From positions 30,180,702 through 30,244,701 of the forward strand of contig OY821743.1 of the NCBI GenBank assembly GCA_963682055.1: DNA of 64,000 nucleotides. The letters are read 5' to 3'. A program made the translations under genes and the position numbers. Shown here piece by piece: positions 1 through 13,933 of the stretch. The DNA is from Primula veris. Taxonomy: Eukaryota > Streptophyta > Magnoliopsida > Ericales > Primulaceae. Under the pieces are notes generated by a model that was not told the origin of the DNA, did not search any database, and was given only the letters and a program-made list of their open reading frames with translations. Each line of letters begins with the position of its first letter. Within the stretch, counting starts at the first letter, position 1.

Positions 1-1398
1 TTTAGCTTCTGTAATAAACAAAAAATGCGACTAATGTGGGGTTGATGTCGCATGTACGAACAATGAATTGTTTTCTACAGCTTTTAAGTTAATTCTTGAA
101 CTGCATTATCCTCTAGGTTCTTTTAAGCTTTTTCTAGTTAGTGAAGAATTTAAATTGTTTAGCTTCATTAGCCTATAAGGTGTGTTAAGTGTGAAAAAAA
201 GGCTTTTAGTGTTGACTTGTATGTGGATATTTTTATTGTTAGTCTTTTGGGCAATTATATTTTAAGTTCCTTGATGTTGAGACAAGAGGGCTAGTGCCTT
301 TTTCTAAAAAAGAAAATGAAAAAAAAAATAGAATTCTTTTCTTATGTGTTATTTTATTGTAAAAATTAAACCATAGCAGGTTCCCCCCATCGGCAACCAA
401 AACCGTCTATGTATGAATCGGAGTTGCTCTGTTCTATTTTTTCTTAAGATCATGGATGTTTCAGAGTGTTTCTTTCGGAACAGATGGCAATCATATGCAT
501 TTTGTGAAAAAGATGCGTTCTTTATACGGTGAATATGAATTAGGGTACTTTGTCGTTTCAAATTTGTTTTCGTTCATCGCCTTTTTGAGGTGGTTGTTCC
601 AAAAGAACTAGTAATAATGTGTATATTTGAAAGGTACATGTTATCGATATAATATTCTGTTTTACTTTTAGATCTGCATTTACTAGTTTGTTCTTCCCTG
701 CGGAAATTTTGTATTGGTTACCCTAAATCTTCAAATTCAATTCCATTTGGAGCTGGCTGCCTGAAGCAATACGTAATCTTATTTTTACCTTTTATGTCTC
801 TTACCTTTGTTTAGGAAGACAATAAACAACTTGACTAGTTTTTCATATCTCTTGCTCCCTTTCAATCGCATTGAGAAGTAGTTACCAATTACCATGTGCA
901 CAAACTTGCTCCCTTATAGTTATAGATTACTAACAGTGATATGTACTTATGTATTTGCTATCCATCAGCCTGTAAATATTTTGCCTTTGCGAAGGTCAGT
1001 TTTATAATTATGCATTGTATTTTCTTTTTTTTGCGGGTATATTTAAAATATCAAGGTTTCATGTGGTTTGTGTGAGTCTACGTCTTGTTGATTTTCAAGT
1101 TAATAAGTGTAACTAGTTGTCTTTATATTTAATATTTCGTACCACCTTTGTTCCAATTTTTGCAGCAACTTTCGGAATCCAACTTTTTAAGCATTTATTA
1201 TTATTTTTTCACTTAATTTGCCATAAATTTTCATCTGAATTCACTCGGGCTTAACTCTTCTGCGTTTGCAGTTACCGGGCTTTTACCCTCTTTAATAAAC
1301 AAAAATGCGACTAATGTGGGGTTGATTTCGCAAGTACGAACATTGACATGCTTGCTCAGACTAAGAACTGTTTGTAGCTGAAGGAAGATTATTCCAAC
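1..1398. other. Upstream region of the SDG8-like gene
   Basis: No gene is supported here on either strand. The stretch is AT-rich and reads like promoter, 5' UTR or an intron following unseen upstream exons. It carries one notable structure: a direct repeat of about 55 bases at 12-67 and 1293-1346, exactly 1280 bases apart. A possible splice acceptor (TAG at 1375-1377, in frame with the downstream gene) lies just before the first recognised coding exon, so the real gene may begin further left. Confidence 0.5.
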
Positions 1399-4300
1399 AT
1401 GGATTCAGATTATGACCTAGAAGAACTATCAAATTCTTTGCAAAAATGTGAGCCTTTTTCAATTTCCGGATCTTATCCTTCTATGAGCTCCATTGCACAT
1501 AATATATCTTCTTCAGAGATTCTTTCTGGACAGAGAGAAGACAAAGGAAACGATAAGGTTAGACTTGACGACGGTGTTGGAATTGAATTTCATGATAATG
1601 GATGTTCGTCTCCTCCTAGGAGAAGTGATGGTGTGACTAACTTGAACCGGAGTAATATATCAATAAAGGCTACTAAAGGGTGCGGTAAACAGGTGGTAAA
1701 AAATGGTTTATTAGATTCGATTGCAAAGGTGGAAGGAAAATCAAGAAGCCACATTTGCAGACCTGCTCGTTCTTCTGCTTGGGGTTCGATTAGTATTTCT
1801 AAATATTTTGAAAAAGGGACCAGACGTGTCATAAATAAAGTTGGTGAAAAGTCACAAAACGGCTGGGTGGCTAGAGAATGTGGTAAGGGGAAAAGTGAAC
1901 AAATTTCTAATGGAAACAGCAGTACTTCCCGTGGCCGACTTCGCATAAAGGTTAAGTTAGGTAACGAAATTGATCAAACGTGTGTAACGAATATGGTTTC
2001 TGTTACAGAGATAGACGAAGAGGAAAATGTTACTGGAACTCATAAAACAAACTTCAATGGGCACAACTTGAATGAAGAGTTTCTAGATACATTACCAAAC
2101 AAAGAATTGAAGAGTTCTGAAACTGGTAAAAAATTAGATGGCCTTATTGCAGATATCAATCAAGGAATTTCCTTTCCAGTAGATGTTGAAGAACCGGGAA
2201 TTTCTATTGATAACAAGTTTTTAGATTTAGGAACTTCTCCTGATTCAGAAGTTATAAATGTCATTCCTGAAGCCCAAATCAGTGAGAAAGAGCGAGAGGA
2301 TTTTCTGAATTTACCAAGTATGAGCCGTAAGAAGGGAAATAAAAGTGATAATATGCTTTTTGCTGATAACCTCAATGATCAACATATACTAGGTAGACCC
2401 GGAAAATTAGAAAAGGCTAGAATAGTTGAGGAATGTAGACTGGAAGAGAAAGTTATAGATGGTTTTGTTTTAACATCTTCAGAAAAATTATTTATCAATA
2501 AATCAAGCAGTGAGGGGTCTCCTGGGGAATTATTGCCTTCGTCAATAGCAGGTGACACTGAAAATGCATCTCCTTGTACTAAAAGTAAAAGTAAAACGCA
2601 TTTGAAAAATTCAAAATCCAAAAAAGGAAGCAAAGTTGGGCCAGAATTGTTCGAGTCACCCAAGAGCCAAAGAGGAAATGCTGGTAGGCAAAAGGGGAAC
2701 GTCACGAAGTCTACCTCTAAGAAGAAGGGGAAAGAGAAAGGTGCTTCCGGAAAGTTTTCACACACAGTCAAAGATTACCATGAAGCAGGTATAGAAGTTT
2801 TATTTTGAAATTGTTTATGTGCATTTATAATCTCAGTTTAGCTGTCTGGTTTATCCTTTTTCTATGTTCTTTTTACATGTATATTTTACAGATTTTTTCC
2901 TTATCCTGTACTCTATAATATCACGTAGTTTAATTTTTATACTTTAACCAATCATTTGTTACATTTGATACACTGGCTTAATGTAAATAGATGCATCATG
3001 GTGCTTCTTTTAAATTAATGGAAAATCTCGTGTTTTTTATTATCACTCTGAAACACTAACCTATAGGTCAATTGTCTTTTTTGTACAATGTACATCAATT
3101 TATATGCTAAATTTATGTTGGGCAACAATTGTTAGGTTAGAGTACCACTTACAAAACATTGTGGTTGGTGTATTAAATCAAGAAAACTTGCAAAACCTTG
3201 TAGAAAAGAGAGTTTGAGCTTTTATAATATTGTCTCATCTAGATTATATCAATATGATTGATCGTTCTTGTAGGAGACAATTTCTTGGTCAGAAGAGCTA
3301 AAAGTGAGGATGAAAGAACGATCCAGGAAGCAATCGAGGTAGAACAAGAAATTATAAAGTTAAATACCAACGTGGAGCCAAATACCAACGTGGACGGAAC
3401 ACTTACAGATCAATATATACCGCCACGAAATGCATGGGTCCTTTGTGATGAATGTTCCAAGTGGAGGCGTATACCAGCTGTTCTGGCAGACTCCATCGAT
3501 GAAACAAACAGCAGATGGTATGCTACCAATCTTTCTTTTGCTCTGTTTCAAAAAATAAAACGTTACTTGCTTCCGCAATTAATAAGTACGTTTCTGAAGA
3601 ATTATACTTTAGTCCTCTTATCATAATATTCCATTGTGGTGTTAGTTTTGTTTTTCCAGACAGCATCAAGTAGATTAGTAGCAGACCATTTATTTCCTCT
3701 TCTTTCATAATAATATTTTCCTTTTTCTCACCCTGGCCAGCGATCAAATGCCGTAATTAGCATTTTCTGTTTCATCTCTATTTATTTGTTTATTTTTAGG
3801 GTGTATTACAACTTGCGCCTTATGCATAACTAGTTTCCTAAGGTTTGAATGGATCACGTGTATCTTTTTTTAAAAGTAAAATCCGTCCACCCTCCATCTA
3901 TGATTGACACTAGTTCTGAAAAATCTTGTCTCCTTTGGCCTTCAGATCACATTGCAGGTATATATGATGTTTTTTTTTTGGATTTGCGTCCCATTTCTTT
4001 AATATTCATGAAATCTTTTGTCCTGAAGGGGATTAAATTTTCTGTCACTGTATGTGGAAAAATATGCATAGTAGTATTTTGATAGTTTGAATTAATATAA
4101 GTTGTTTTAGACTTGAATATTTTGGGGGCAGCTCGTAAGTTGGTTTTTAATTATTATGTATCCTGTTTCAAGTGCAGTTGATTTGTTGTACATTATGTTT
4201 TACCCGCATATTGATTCATCTGTCAATGTTAATCTGGTAATTTCTACAAAATGTTGGCCTTGTTGGATAGTTTTGCAATGTGGTCATCGGCATTTATAGT

Positions 4301-7300
4301 TTTTTGTGGTGTATCATGTTCTGCAAGGCTTTCATGTTCTGTTGCATAAAAAAAAACGGATGGGATGCTATTTCCAAAATAAGGATCTTCTGAGTTTTAT
4401 TATTTTATGTGATTTTTTTCAACAGGACCTGTAAAGAAAATGTCGATAAAGACTTTGCTGATTGCTCCATACCGCAAGAGAAATCGAATTCTGAAATTAA
4501 TGCAGAGTTAGAAATATCAGATGCTGAAGATGGTCAAAATGATGGTACTCATCCAAAGGGGTCACAGCCACATCTATTAGGAGGTAGTTATTTTGATATT
4601 GAGTAACATGAAAATCAGCTCGTGCTTGTTTTATTTCTGCAGTAATTGTGTTACTGGGAATCTGACCTGAGTTCAATGCTTTGTAGGTAATGAACGGTCT
4701 TCTTGGAAACTCATTAAGTCGAATAAGTTCATGCATCGTGGTCGTAAATCACAAACTATTGATGAGGTTAATTCTTTACTGAATTTCTATTTTTGTTTTT
4801 TAAAGTTATCGATGTGTAAAACTTCTTAAGTTGTATAGACATTAGCAGCACTGGGCTTTTAGAACATCATTCTATTATTTTGTCATGGCTGGTCCATAAC
4901 TATACGAGTATGGTAATTATGATAATTATGATAATACTGTTCCTCTTCGCTGCAAATGTAACATTATTACTTGCTTAGATAGGCTTAGAGAAGTGTCAAA
5001 ATATTTCTGGGTTTCGAGGAGTTACGAAAAAAAATTTGTACTGTGATACTATGGGGAATCTTGTTATTGTGTATGGACAATGGACAGTACTGTTGTTTAG
5101 CTGCTTCTGACACGAGCCGTGTTTTTCTATTTTTTACTTGTTGACATTCATTTTCTCCTTACAGATAATGGTTTGCCACTGCAAAACACCGAGTAATGGA
5201 AAATTAGGTTGTGGTGATGGGTGCTTAAATAGGATGCTCAACATAGAATGTGTTCGAGGGACTTGCCCATGTGGGGAAAGTTGTTCAAATCAACAGGTTG
5301 TCCATCCTACTAGTTTTCTTTCTCTTCCATGGATGTGGACCTGTCGTCTAATTGTGTTCAGTTCTTTTAATGTGTTCTTTTTCTTTCAGTTCCAAAAACG
5401 CAAGTATGCGAAATTGAAGTGGTTCCGATGTGGAAAGAAAGGTTATGGGCTCCAACTACAAGAAGATATTTCTGAAGGAGAATTTCTAATAGAATACATT
5501 GGGGAGGTAATGTATTTAGGCGATCCTTGTGTTGGTTTTGTTCTTTCTTTTGGTGGACAGATAAATAGCAGTTATTTAATGCTCCAAACCTCGGAACTGT
5601 TCTACACACATTGGTCCTGAAGCCCAACATAGTCTGAAATTAATTAGGAGCAGAGAACTTAGTTGTTTTCAATAGAACCAAAGGTTCAAGTAGAGAGTAC
5701 CATGTTTTTTAGAAAAGAGTAATTTATTTGACCGTATGCTGCTGGCTACTTTAAATCATATATACTAAAAGCTGCTATTGTTAAACGTCACTACCTTTAC
5801 CCACCATAGTTATTATAAAATATAATACGATTACAATCAATCGTGCACCAAAGTTATTTACTCTCTACAAATGTGCTAAATCTTAACAATTGTGAGTTTG
5901 GTTAATCAAACTTGTAAATTATATTTCTTTCATCTGATAAGTTTCACTAAATTTATGTTCTCTAGGTATTACGAACTTAACTATTCATATTAGCCTTGTT
6001 ATTTTCCTATGTAGGTGCTTGATATGCAAGCATACGAAGCACGACAGAGAGATTATGCTTCACTAGGTCATAAGCATTTTTACTTCATGACACTAAATGG
6101 TAGTGAGGTTTGTCGATCTCTCTTTTTTCCCTATGATTACTAGATGTATTTCATGAGCTCTCTTTTTCCTGGGCCTTTTTTGAAAGGAATTTGGTTTAGA
6201 ATAGTGATCGGAAAGGAATTATCATATTGAAGCGATAAGATATATACTGTGAACGGAACCACATTTATTTAAACTTTAAGGTGTCAATACAAAGACCTCA
6301 CCTGTATGGATTAACAGTAAGACTTGTCGCTTTCAATTGCCTAGTGTAGTATCACAGGCACAGTTTCCTAATACTCAGGTTACCACTTGTGGGGGACACA
6401 GTTCTCAACTATGAACTTTTTTGGGGGTAAATGAAGTATGATAGTTGTTGAAATTGTATTCCTCATCGGTGGTTTCTATGTCCTAGCCTATGCTTATATA
6501 TGAGTTCCTCTCCTTTCTATCATAAGGCCTTTCGGTGGGATGGGTGGACTCAATAATATTTTAAAGGCCAAGTAAAATCTGTTTCCGTTTCCTATCCTTA
6601 TACTTCCTAAGATTAGTGCTGGAGAGAAGATGTCTGAATATTTGAGACCTTAATTGCTTGTTTAAATAGCATAAGTACAACATGAAATGAACCTTCTAAA
6701 AAATAGATTACAGCATGACATGGTTTAGACACGTTTGGAACATTATTTGAATTATACACAGGAAAATATTGCGGAAAGGATATATAAGTATTGCTAAGCC
6801 GAAACTTATAAAGGTGTTTGATGGGTGAATAACTGTTCACATTTCTCCTCTCTATCCTTTTCTTTTGCAAAAAAATATTTTGTTTGTTGTGGGGTAATTA
6901 AATTGGTTGAGTGGGATTACTGAGTACCTAAACGATGACATGGATGTTCCTGAAGTTTTTGTCCTGCGTCTGACCAGTTAAAAATTCACAATAAATTCAT
7001 CTGTTTTTTGTGCGGTGATTAATTCATCTGTTTGAACAACCACCAGTATACCATGGAGCATTTTCTATTAAATGGCGAATTTGTGTTAACTATATTCTTA
7101 CTGGTTTATTTTCATTGTCTATATTCTAGGTAATTGATGCATGTGCTAAAGGGAATTTGGGACGCTTCATAAATCACAGTTGTGATCCCAACTGTCGTAC
7201 AGAAAAGGTGAACATATTCGTCTTGATATAAATGTTTGGTGTAAATATGTATAAATGAAATGTTGCACTAACTTAATTTTGATTTTGCTAAAACAGTGGA

Positions 7301-10300
7301 TGGTGAATGGAGAAGTTTGTGTTGGGCTATTCGCATTAAAAAATCTCAAGAAGGTAAATTACCCCCCATAATTACGCAACCTAAAAAAGTTACTACCCAC
7401 ATAAAGGAAAATGAATTTTAGTTACTTTCCCCCTTTTTTCATTCACTTAAGTTTCTCTTTGTTGTGTCAGGGTGAGGAGGTGACATTTGACTACAATTAC
7501 GTACGTGTGTTTGGTGCTGCTGCAAAAAAGTGTGTATGTGGTTCATCACATTGTCGAGGGTATATAGGTGGCGATCCTCGAAATAGTGAAGTAATCGTTC
7601 AAGGCGATTCAGATGATGAATTCCCTGAACCTGTAATGGTTTATGACGACGGGGAACCTGATGATAGCTTGCGAAAGTTAATATCTATAACCAGTGATTT
7701 GGATGATCCAACAGCATCGTTCACTGATACGGAAAGGGTACTTACATGTGAAGACAAGATGGAAATAGCTACTATTGTTGAAAATTTGGACGATACAAAA
7801 GAATTGCAACTTGGAGATGTTTTGGTAAATGAAATTGATAAAGCTTGTGAGTCGGCAAGTAATTTTCATCACCTGGAGAGTGAGAAGCTGCAGATTTCTT
7901 TTGAAGTGATGGAAAAGTCCGCATTTGTGAAATCTCCCATTCAACTGGTGGACAAGAAAAATTTAGTATCTGATTTAAGTGATACTAAGAAAAAGCAGAA
8001 ATCTGAAAAAATTGTAAAAAACCGTGCGCCTAAGTCAAAGACGGTCATGAAAATTTCTCATCTGTCTTCTTTGGTTAAGAAGGGAAAATCAACTAGTACT
8101 AATTCTGCTACTTTGAGCAAACCCGAGAATATGGTTAGTAAATCTCCTGGACTGTTGAATAAATCCAAAAAGATCATCGAAGGTTCTGTAACTGCTTGTT
8201 CTGAAGGTGGTATTATTATCTTTCATTTTTTTATTTTCTTTATTTGTTGAGGCTGCCAAGGCGAGTCCCAGTTTATTAATCAAAGGTTATTATTGCAGTT
8301 GAAGAAAAACTTAATGAAGTGCTCGATGTTGAGGGAGGGATAAGCAAGAGACAGGTAATCAGTTCTATGATTCATGTTCGGTAGTGAATGCATTGCTTCC
8401 TTGCTTTTATAAATTTGTGTCGATTCTAATAAAAATGAATTTGATATGTCCTAGATTCTTATTTATCAAGGTGTCATTTTTTGTAAATGTTTAGCAGGTT
8501 TGAGTTTTTTACCAAGCGGTTGCCTGGTCACTTTTGTCTATTTTTTTTACCCGATTACTTGAGCATGCTTAGCGTCATTTTGTATTTGACTCCCAGATAT
8601 GTTCCTCTGTAAGAGGGAATTTTGAACTTCTGATTAATTAGTTTCTCCTGTTTGAAAATTCTGATGGACTGAAGGTGTTTATATTCTTTTGCATCTTTTT
8701 ACTTTCTTGCTTACCTTTTTCTTCTTTCTTGGCGATAAGTTAACAATTGCTTGTGTTATCTTCTCAATAAGTTTGATGCATACACTTTTTTTTTCAAACT
8801 TTGATGCATAAGCTGAAACTTATGTTTAATTTGCTTTTCTCCATAACCAAAATTGTTGTTTTTTCCAGGATGCTGCACAAGGATACTTGAAGCTGCTTTT
8901 TCTAACCGCTGCTTCGGGTGAAGCGAATCAAAGGTTCTTGTTCAGCTTCTTAATTTACTAGATTTTATCCCATAGTTTGATAATTTTATCACATTTGTTA
9001 ATCATATACCATTTACTGGGCAGTAACCGAGATCTTTCTTTGATACTTGGAGCAATCTGGAAAACAAAATCCCGTTCTGTTCTGGTCGATGTAATCAGTA
9101 AAAATGGTATAGTATATTTTATATTGAGTTTGATAAATGAGAATTTTTTGTCCGCTATCATCCTTAAACAGAATTGGTATCATATTCTTACATTATACAT
9201 GTTAACATAAAATCTTCCTTTGCTTTTAGGTTTGCAGATGTTGCACAATATACTGAAGCGGTGTAGAAGGGATTTCAATAAGATTCCAATACTCCGGAAG
9301 CTTCTCAAGGTAGGTCTACAGTTTAATAGATTCTCAAATGTAATTAATTAAGAACAAAGTATATAATTTCTTCTTTTATAGGTGCTAGAGTTTCTGGCTA
9401 CCAAGGAAATACTCACTGTTGAGCTTATCAACAAGGACCCCTCTCATGCCGGAGTTGAGAGGTTCGAATTCTTTTTAAGAAAGTTGATAAATACTCTTTT
9501 CTTTGTTTAGCTATATTAGTTACTTTTCCTTTTTCAATATGCTAGTATCAAGTGGACGTTTGCACGACTCATGTTGGATGTTTTTAAACAACTCATACTC
9601 GTATGGGAATTCCACTAGTTGTTATATGGGCACAATTTTCCTCATTGTACCTCTGTAAAATTTACAAAAAAAAATCTTTAAATAATGAAAGTGTAAACAC
9701 AATGTACATACGAAAACATGTCTATATGCGTGTGAGTGTCTCGAAACTCTAATATACAACCTTGACCTTTTCTGGTTGTTGGGAACTTGGGAATTTTTGA
9801 GATAATGCTAGTATCCTATTATGCAGATTGAAATACAATTTCGTTATAATGCTATCATTCTTTAGATTAATAAAGTCGGGACTGTGATATTTTATTAATC
9901 TAAGAAGTAATTTATTAATCGATAAATTAGTAATTAATTTAAAGAGTATCATTTAGTTTAGTGAATATAATTATACAAATGACATAAGATAACGACAAAT
10001 TTATGCTAACATTCATTGTATTGACTATTCAATTAATCTTCATTGTAAGATATGATTTCAGTTTACTTAGATCTATGGGTTCGTTGTACTAACACCAACT
10101 GTATTCAATGTTATTACGATGAAAGGAACCACTACATAAACTATAGAAAATAATTCTACTGAATCTCAAGAGAAAAACAGAAAACAATTCAATCGTATTT
10201 AGTAAATTGTCATAATTAAATTTGCAATTCTAGAGAGTTATTAATTTATGATATTGATGGGATTTTTTAAAAATGGGTTTTCAGAATAATTATAGTTTTA

Positions 10301-12018
10301 TTATTTAATCATATTTTTTATTTAACACATTGGCCTAAGCCAGGACCAGTAGTATTTATTATTTATCAAATGATTGTTAATTTATCGAGTATTATTTTAT
10401 GAAGGTCTTACTGTATGTACTTTTTGGAGAGTGCAAAATAAAGTGAATTTGTGGACTAAAATAACAATTGAAAATAATTTTTACCAACAAAGCCTCTATT
10501 TCGGCATACGTTTAAATTTGTGAACAGGGTGGAAAGAAAAATAATATACCAGTTGGCGCCTATATACTAGTTCGCATAAAAATTATTGTGAGTCTTTTTC
10601 AGCAGGTTAATCTTTTCCTTTCTGAACATTGTGGTTAATATTCTTTAATGTACTTTTGATTGCAGCTTTAGAGAGTCAATTTTGTCACTCTCAGAACATG
10701 ACGACAAACAGGTATCATTTTCTTTTGATTACTTAGTATGTTTTTAGGCGGACAAGTTTACAATATTTCAGTTTTTTTAGATAGTTAATTTGCGAAAAAA
10801 GAATCATTTGTTCCTAATTCATCATTCTGACACTTGACTCAAAATTTGGCACGGGATAATCAGTCGATTTTGAGACTGTCATTGTCCGTGTCTAAGCTAC
10901 ATACTTTCTTTATGCCATCACCTCGAACTTTTATGAAAAATTGTGGGTGGCAGTAAATACTTTTGCACCATGTTTGGATCCTTCGAGAAACGCATCCATT
11001 CACATTTTATTGAAAAGTTTAAATACTGTCTTAATAATTGCTGCATTTACAGGTCCATCAAATTGCAAGGAACTTCCGAGATAGGTGGATTCCCTGGTCT
11101 CTGAGGAGAAACAATGATTTTCACCGTGGATTTAATGGCAATAGGCCCCCATCACACAATCACTGGCGAGAAAGAAATTCACAAACTAGCGATACAGTTA
11201 ATGACAAAGACCAATCCAGTCCTGCAAATGTACCTGTTGCAATTGATACTGTTATGAATGAAACCTGCTCTTCTTTTAGTGGTACACAAACTCGAAAACG
11301 TAAAAGTAGATGGGACCAGCCTGCAGAATCAAATAAGCAACTGAAAATTCAGTTAGAAGTACATAATTTAAACGCAAAAGTCAATGATGATTGTTTGGAG
11401 AAAAGAGCAGACGGTGTAGAAAACATGGACGAGGATGTTCCACCTGGATTTGCCCCTCCCTGCAATGCATCTTCTCTACCCATATTGAATGGTTTCCCTT
11501 TTAAAGTGGAAATAGGACAACCTCAAGGGAAATTTATGAATCGTTCATCCGTCTCGTATGGGATTCCCATGCCAATTGTACAACAACTGGGATATCCTAA
11601 AACAGACAATTTAGAAGATTGGTTTATTGCTCCGGGTGTTCCTTTCCAACCTTATCCACCGTTGCCCAGTTATAAACGAAATAGATATGATGATACGAGG
11701 GACTACAAGGGTAATAACTGTCAACCCAACTATAAACCCCCAAGCACTTCCGCTGTAAATGCCTCTAATATTGAAATTCAAGGTACAAACAACTGTCATG
11801 GTCTTCAAAAAGCTAGCAGTCCGCATGGTATGGGGAGGTTTTATCGGCAACAGAAATGGAATAATTCTAGATTGCCGCCCCCTTGGATACGGAGACAAAA
11901 TGGTGGAGGTTTTATGGGAAATAGGATGTGGGGCAATCGAAATGGTGAAGAAGGCGGACATATGGAATATTATCCAAATCCTTGGACCCAGAACCCACAG
12001 AGAGAAGGTTACCATTGA
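1399..12018 (+). CDS. SDG8: SDG8/ASHH2-type histone H3K36 methyltransferase
   Basis: Nuclear SET-domain enzyme that methylates histone H3 lysine 36 on transcribed genes; in Arabidopsis it controls flowering, branching and defence. Exons: 1399-2788, 3274-3517, 4426-4583, 4687-4766, 5165-5296, 5390-5506, 6015-6107, 7130-7207, 7297-7353, 7471-8206, 8299-8354, 8869-8933, 9024-9106, 9230-9309, 9382-9461, 10666-10711, 11053-12018; all phases agree, giving about 1486 residues. Domains in order: disordered basic N-terminus; CW zinc finger near 515-560 ([10 protein letters not shown], then RWTC and FADC); AWS cysteine cluster near 625-668; SET near 668-795 with [11 protein letters not shown] and FDYNY; post-[11 protein letters not shown]. 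The C-terminus keeps family motifs such as [10 protein letters not shown] and VPPGF. Arabidopsis SDG8 is about 1759 residues, so N-terminal exons probably lie left of 1399 or outside the window. The domain order is seen directly; the function is known from the family. Confidence 0.93.
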
Positions 12019-13933
12019 TTTGTAGGAAGAATTTTGAGGAGCTACCAAATTTTGGTTTATGCTCTTTTGATGTACCCTGATGTTTTGTACCTTGGCTCGT
12101 GTGAGCAAATTATTATCTTTTCTTTATAATTTAATTCTATTTCTTTAGCTAGAATATTTCATTGACCATTAGTCGTATTGAAAACTCAAAAGGTTAGTGT
12201 TGTGCATTATGTTCATTATTTGAACTGGAAATATATAAACTCGTTACAATAGTCAGGGTCTCTTCTAGCATCTTATATTTGACATTTTCAAAGTTTTCTC
12301 TGCTAGATGAGTGCTTCTCAGTGCATTACTTACGTATGGTTAGAAAAAACCTATTTTTTAAACTTCTCCGGGTCTGTTCGTGAACATATTGCTATTTCAA
12401 TTTTTTGGCTTTTTTAATAACCGAAGGCATGAAGTTCTGCTTGGTTTGGCAGCACAGCTTAAACTCTCAGGATATTAGTTTCAGTGCTATTAAGCTATAT
12501 GTCGTGGGATTGCAAGTCTCTAAGGTTTCTACTTTCCTAGGGGGTTTTATCTTCCAAAATTGTCATAAACCTAAAGCTAGGTCAAGGTGGCTCTTTAAGC
12601 TTTAAAACATTGTATCGGAGCCTATGAAACGAAGGATTGGTAAAGGTGAAGTACAGGATGTAATTTCTGATCGGGTAAGTTATCTTACGAAAGAATGTAT
12701 TGTTTTCATCGCTAGAGGTTAGAAGAACAGAGAGAGCGGCACTGCAACATACCCCTTACTGGGATGAGAGCTCCGACATGCCCGGTGTGCAACAGATATT
12801 CAGAAATGGTGTAATGCTGGCGCATTTGTCAAGAGCTTCTCTTGCATTGATCAAGAACTTTTGTCTGTTTTGTCAAGAACTTTTGTCAAGAGCTCTTGAC
12901 AAAAGAAGTTTGTCTAATCACTCTCTTGGAACTCGGTCAAGAATTTTTCGTCTGTTTTGTAAAGTTGGCGCATTAGTCAAGAACTTTTGAAGACCATTAT
13001 CCAACTTTTGAGCTTCTTTTACATTTGTGTTGGCAAAAACAAGAAGCTATAAAGGAGATTTGTGTTTAATTACGAGGAACCGAGTTCCAAGAGTGATTAG
13101 ACAAACTTTGTGCACGTCCATGACTTTCGTATGGACTATTAGAAGACAGCGGATGCTAGTGGGAAAATGGAGATGATTCACATTATAATTCTTACTAAGA
13201 TTATTTTTATTTTTTTCAAAATTACCTAGCAAAAATTATCGGCAGCCAAAAGTGTCCAAAATCTTACAAACATTCAAGGTTGGTCGAGTTTTCTTCACCT
13301 CAAATTTGTTAGCTTGTTAGCTGATGGAGTCAAAACACGTTTTTTTTTCTTGGAACATATATAGTGAAGCAAATGTTTCCGATGGCTGTTCAAAATTAGA
13401 AATGTTGAATGGTGTTCAAATCCAAATGTTAATTTGTGAAATTTGCAGATAAAAAAGGGATTAACAAAAAACTGAGTATTCCCTTTCAATAGAACATAAA
13501 AAGACTTTCAATAGAACATAAAAAGAATCTGACTTCAGATTCCAAAATTAAAACATATTTACATCCTTGAATCCTTCAGAATTCGGTAAAATAGAAACAC
13601 GGTCTATCCCATTTGGCCGGGGCAGAAGTGGTGAACCGAAAGGTTGAGATGCAATTTCATTAATTTTCATAAGCCGAGATTGCATATTTATGCTCATTTA
13701 CACCACGTCGCTTACAGCAATGATATTGAATGCTTCTCGCGATAAAATACAGGGAGAAGAAAAGAACAGACCCACTCAAACAAAAAGAACGACAAAACAA
13801 TTTGAATCTCAAAAACCTTATTCTGTACAGAATATTGTACACTTGTAACTACACACATGACAAAATATTACACCGAATCTTTCACAGAGCTGCTCAAGTC
13901 ATCGAAGGGTACCCATTCAAGCAACAAATTTGA
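12019..13933. other. Intergenic region between SDG8 and TCHQD
   Basis: This holds the 3' UTR of the SDG8-like gene and the 3' flank of the convergent TCHQD gene. No further coding sequence is convincing; the open frames at 12405-12605 and 12700-12990 match no family I recognise. The one structured part is the palindrome and inverted repeat at 12880-13108. Confidence 0.55.
12880..13108. repeat. Nested palindrome and inverted repeat
   Basis: A perfect 26-base palindrome lies at 12880-12905, with its centre at GAGCTC. Directly after it, 12906-12937 is the reverse complement of 13079-13108 except for a two-base gap, with about 140 bases between the arms. The motif GTCAAGAACTTTTG also recurs several times at 12850-12990. 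The arrangement fits a decayed foldback element or MITE, but I see no clear target-site duplication. Confidence 0.65.

Noticed and set aside
11611..12108. 165-residue minus-strand frame opposite the last SDG8 exon
   Set aside because: It is antisense to a well-supported coding exon and has no recognisable domain.
12700..12990. 96-residue open frame downstream of SDG8
   Set aside because: The sequence spans repeated GTCAAGAACTTTTG motifs and a palindrome, shows no family features and no splice-supported extension.
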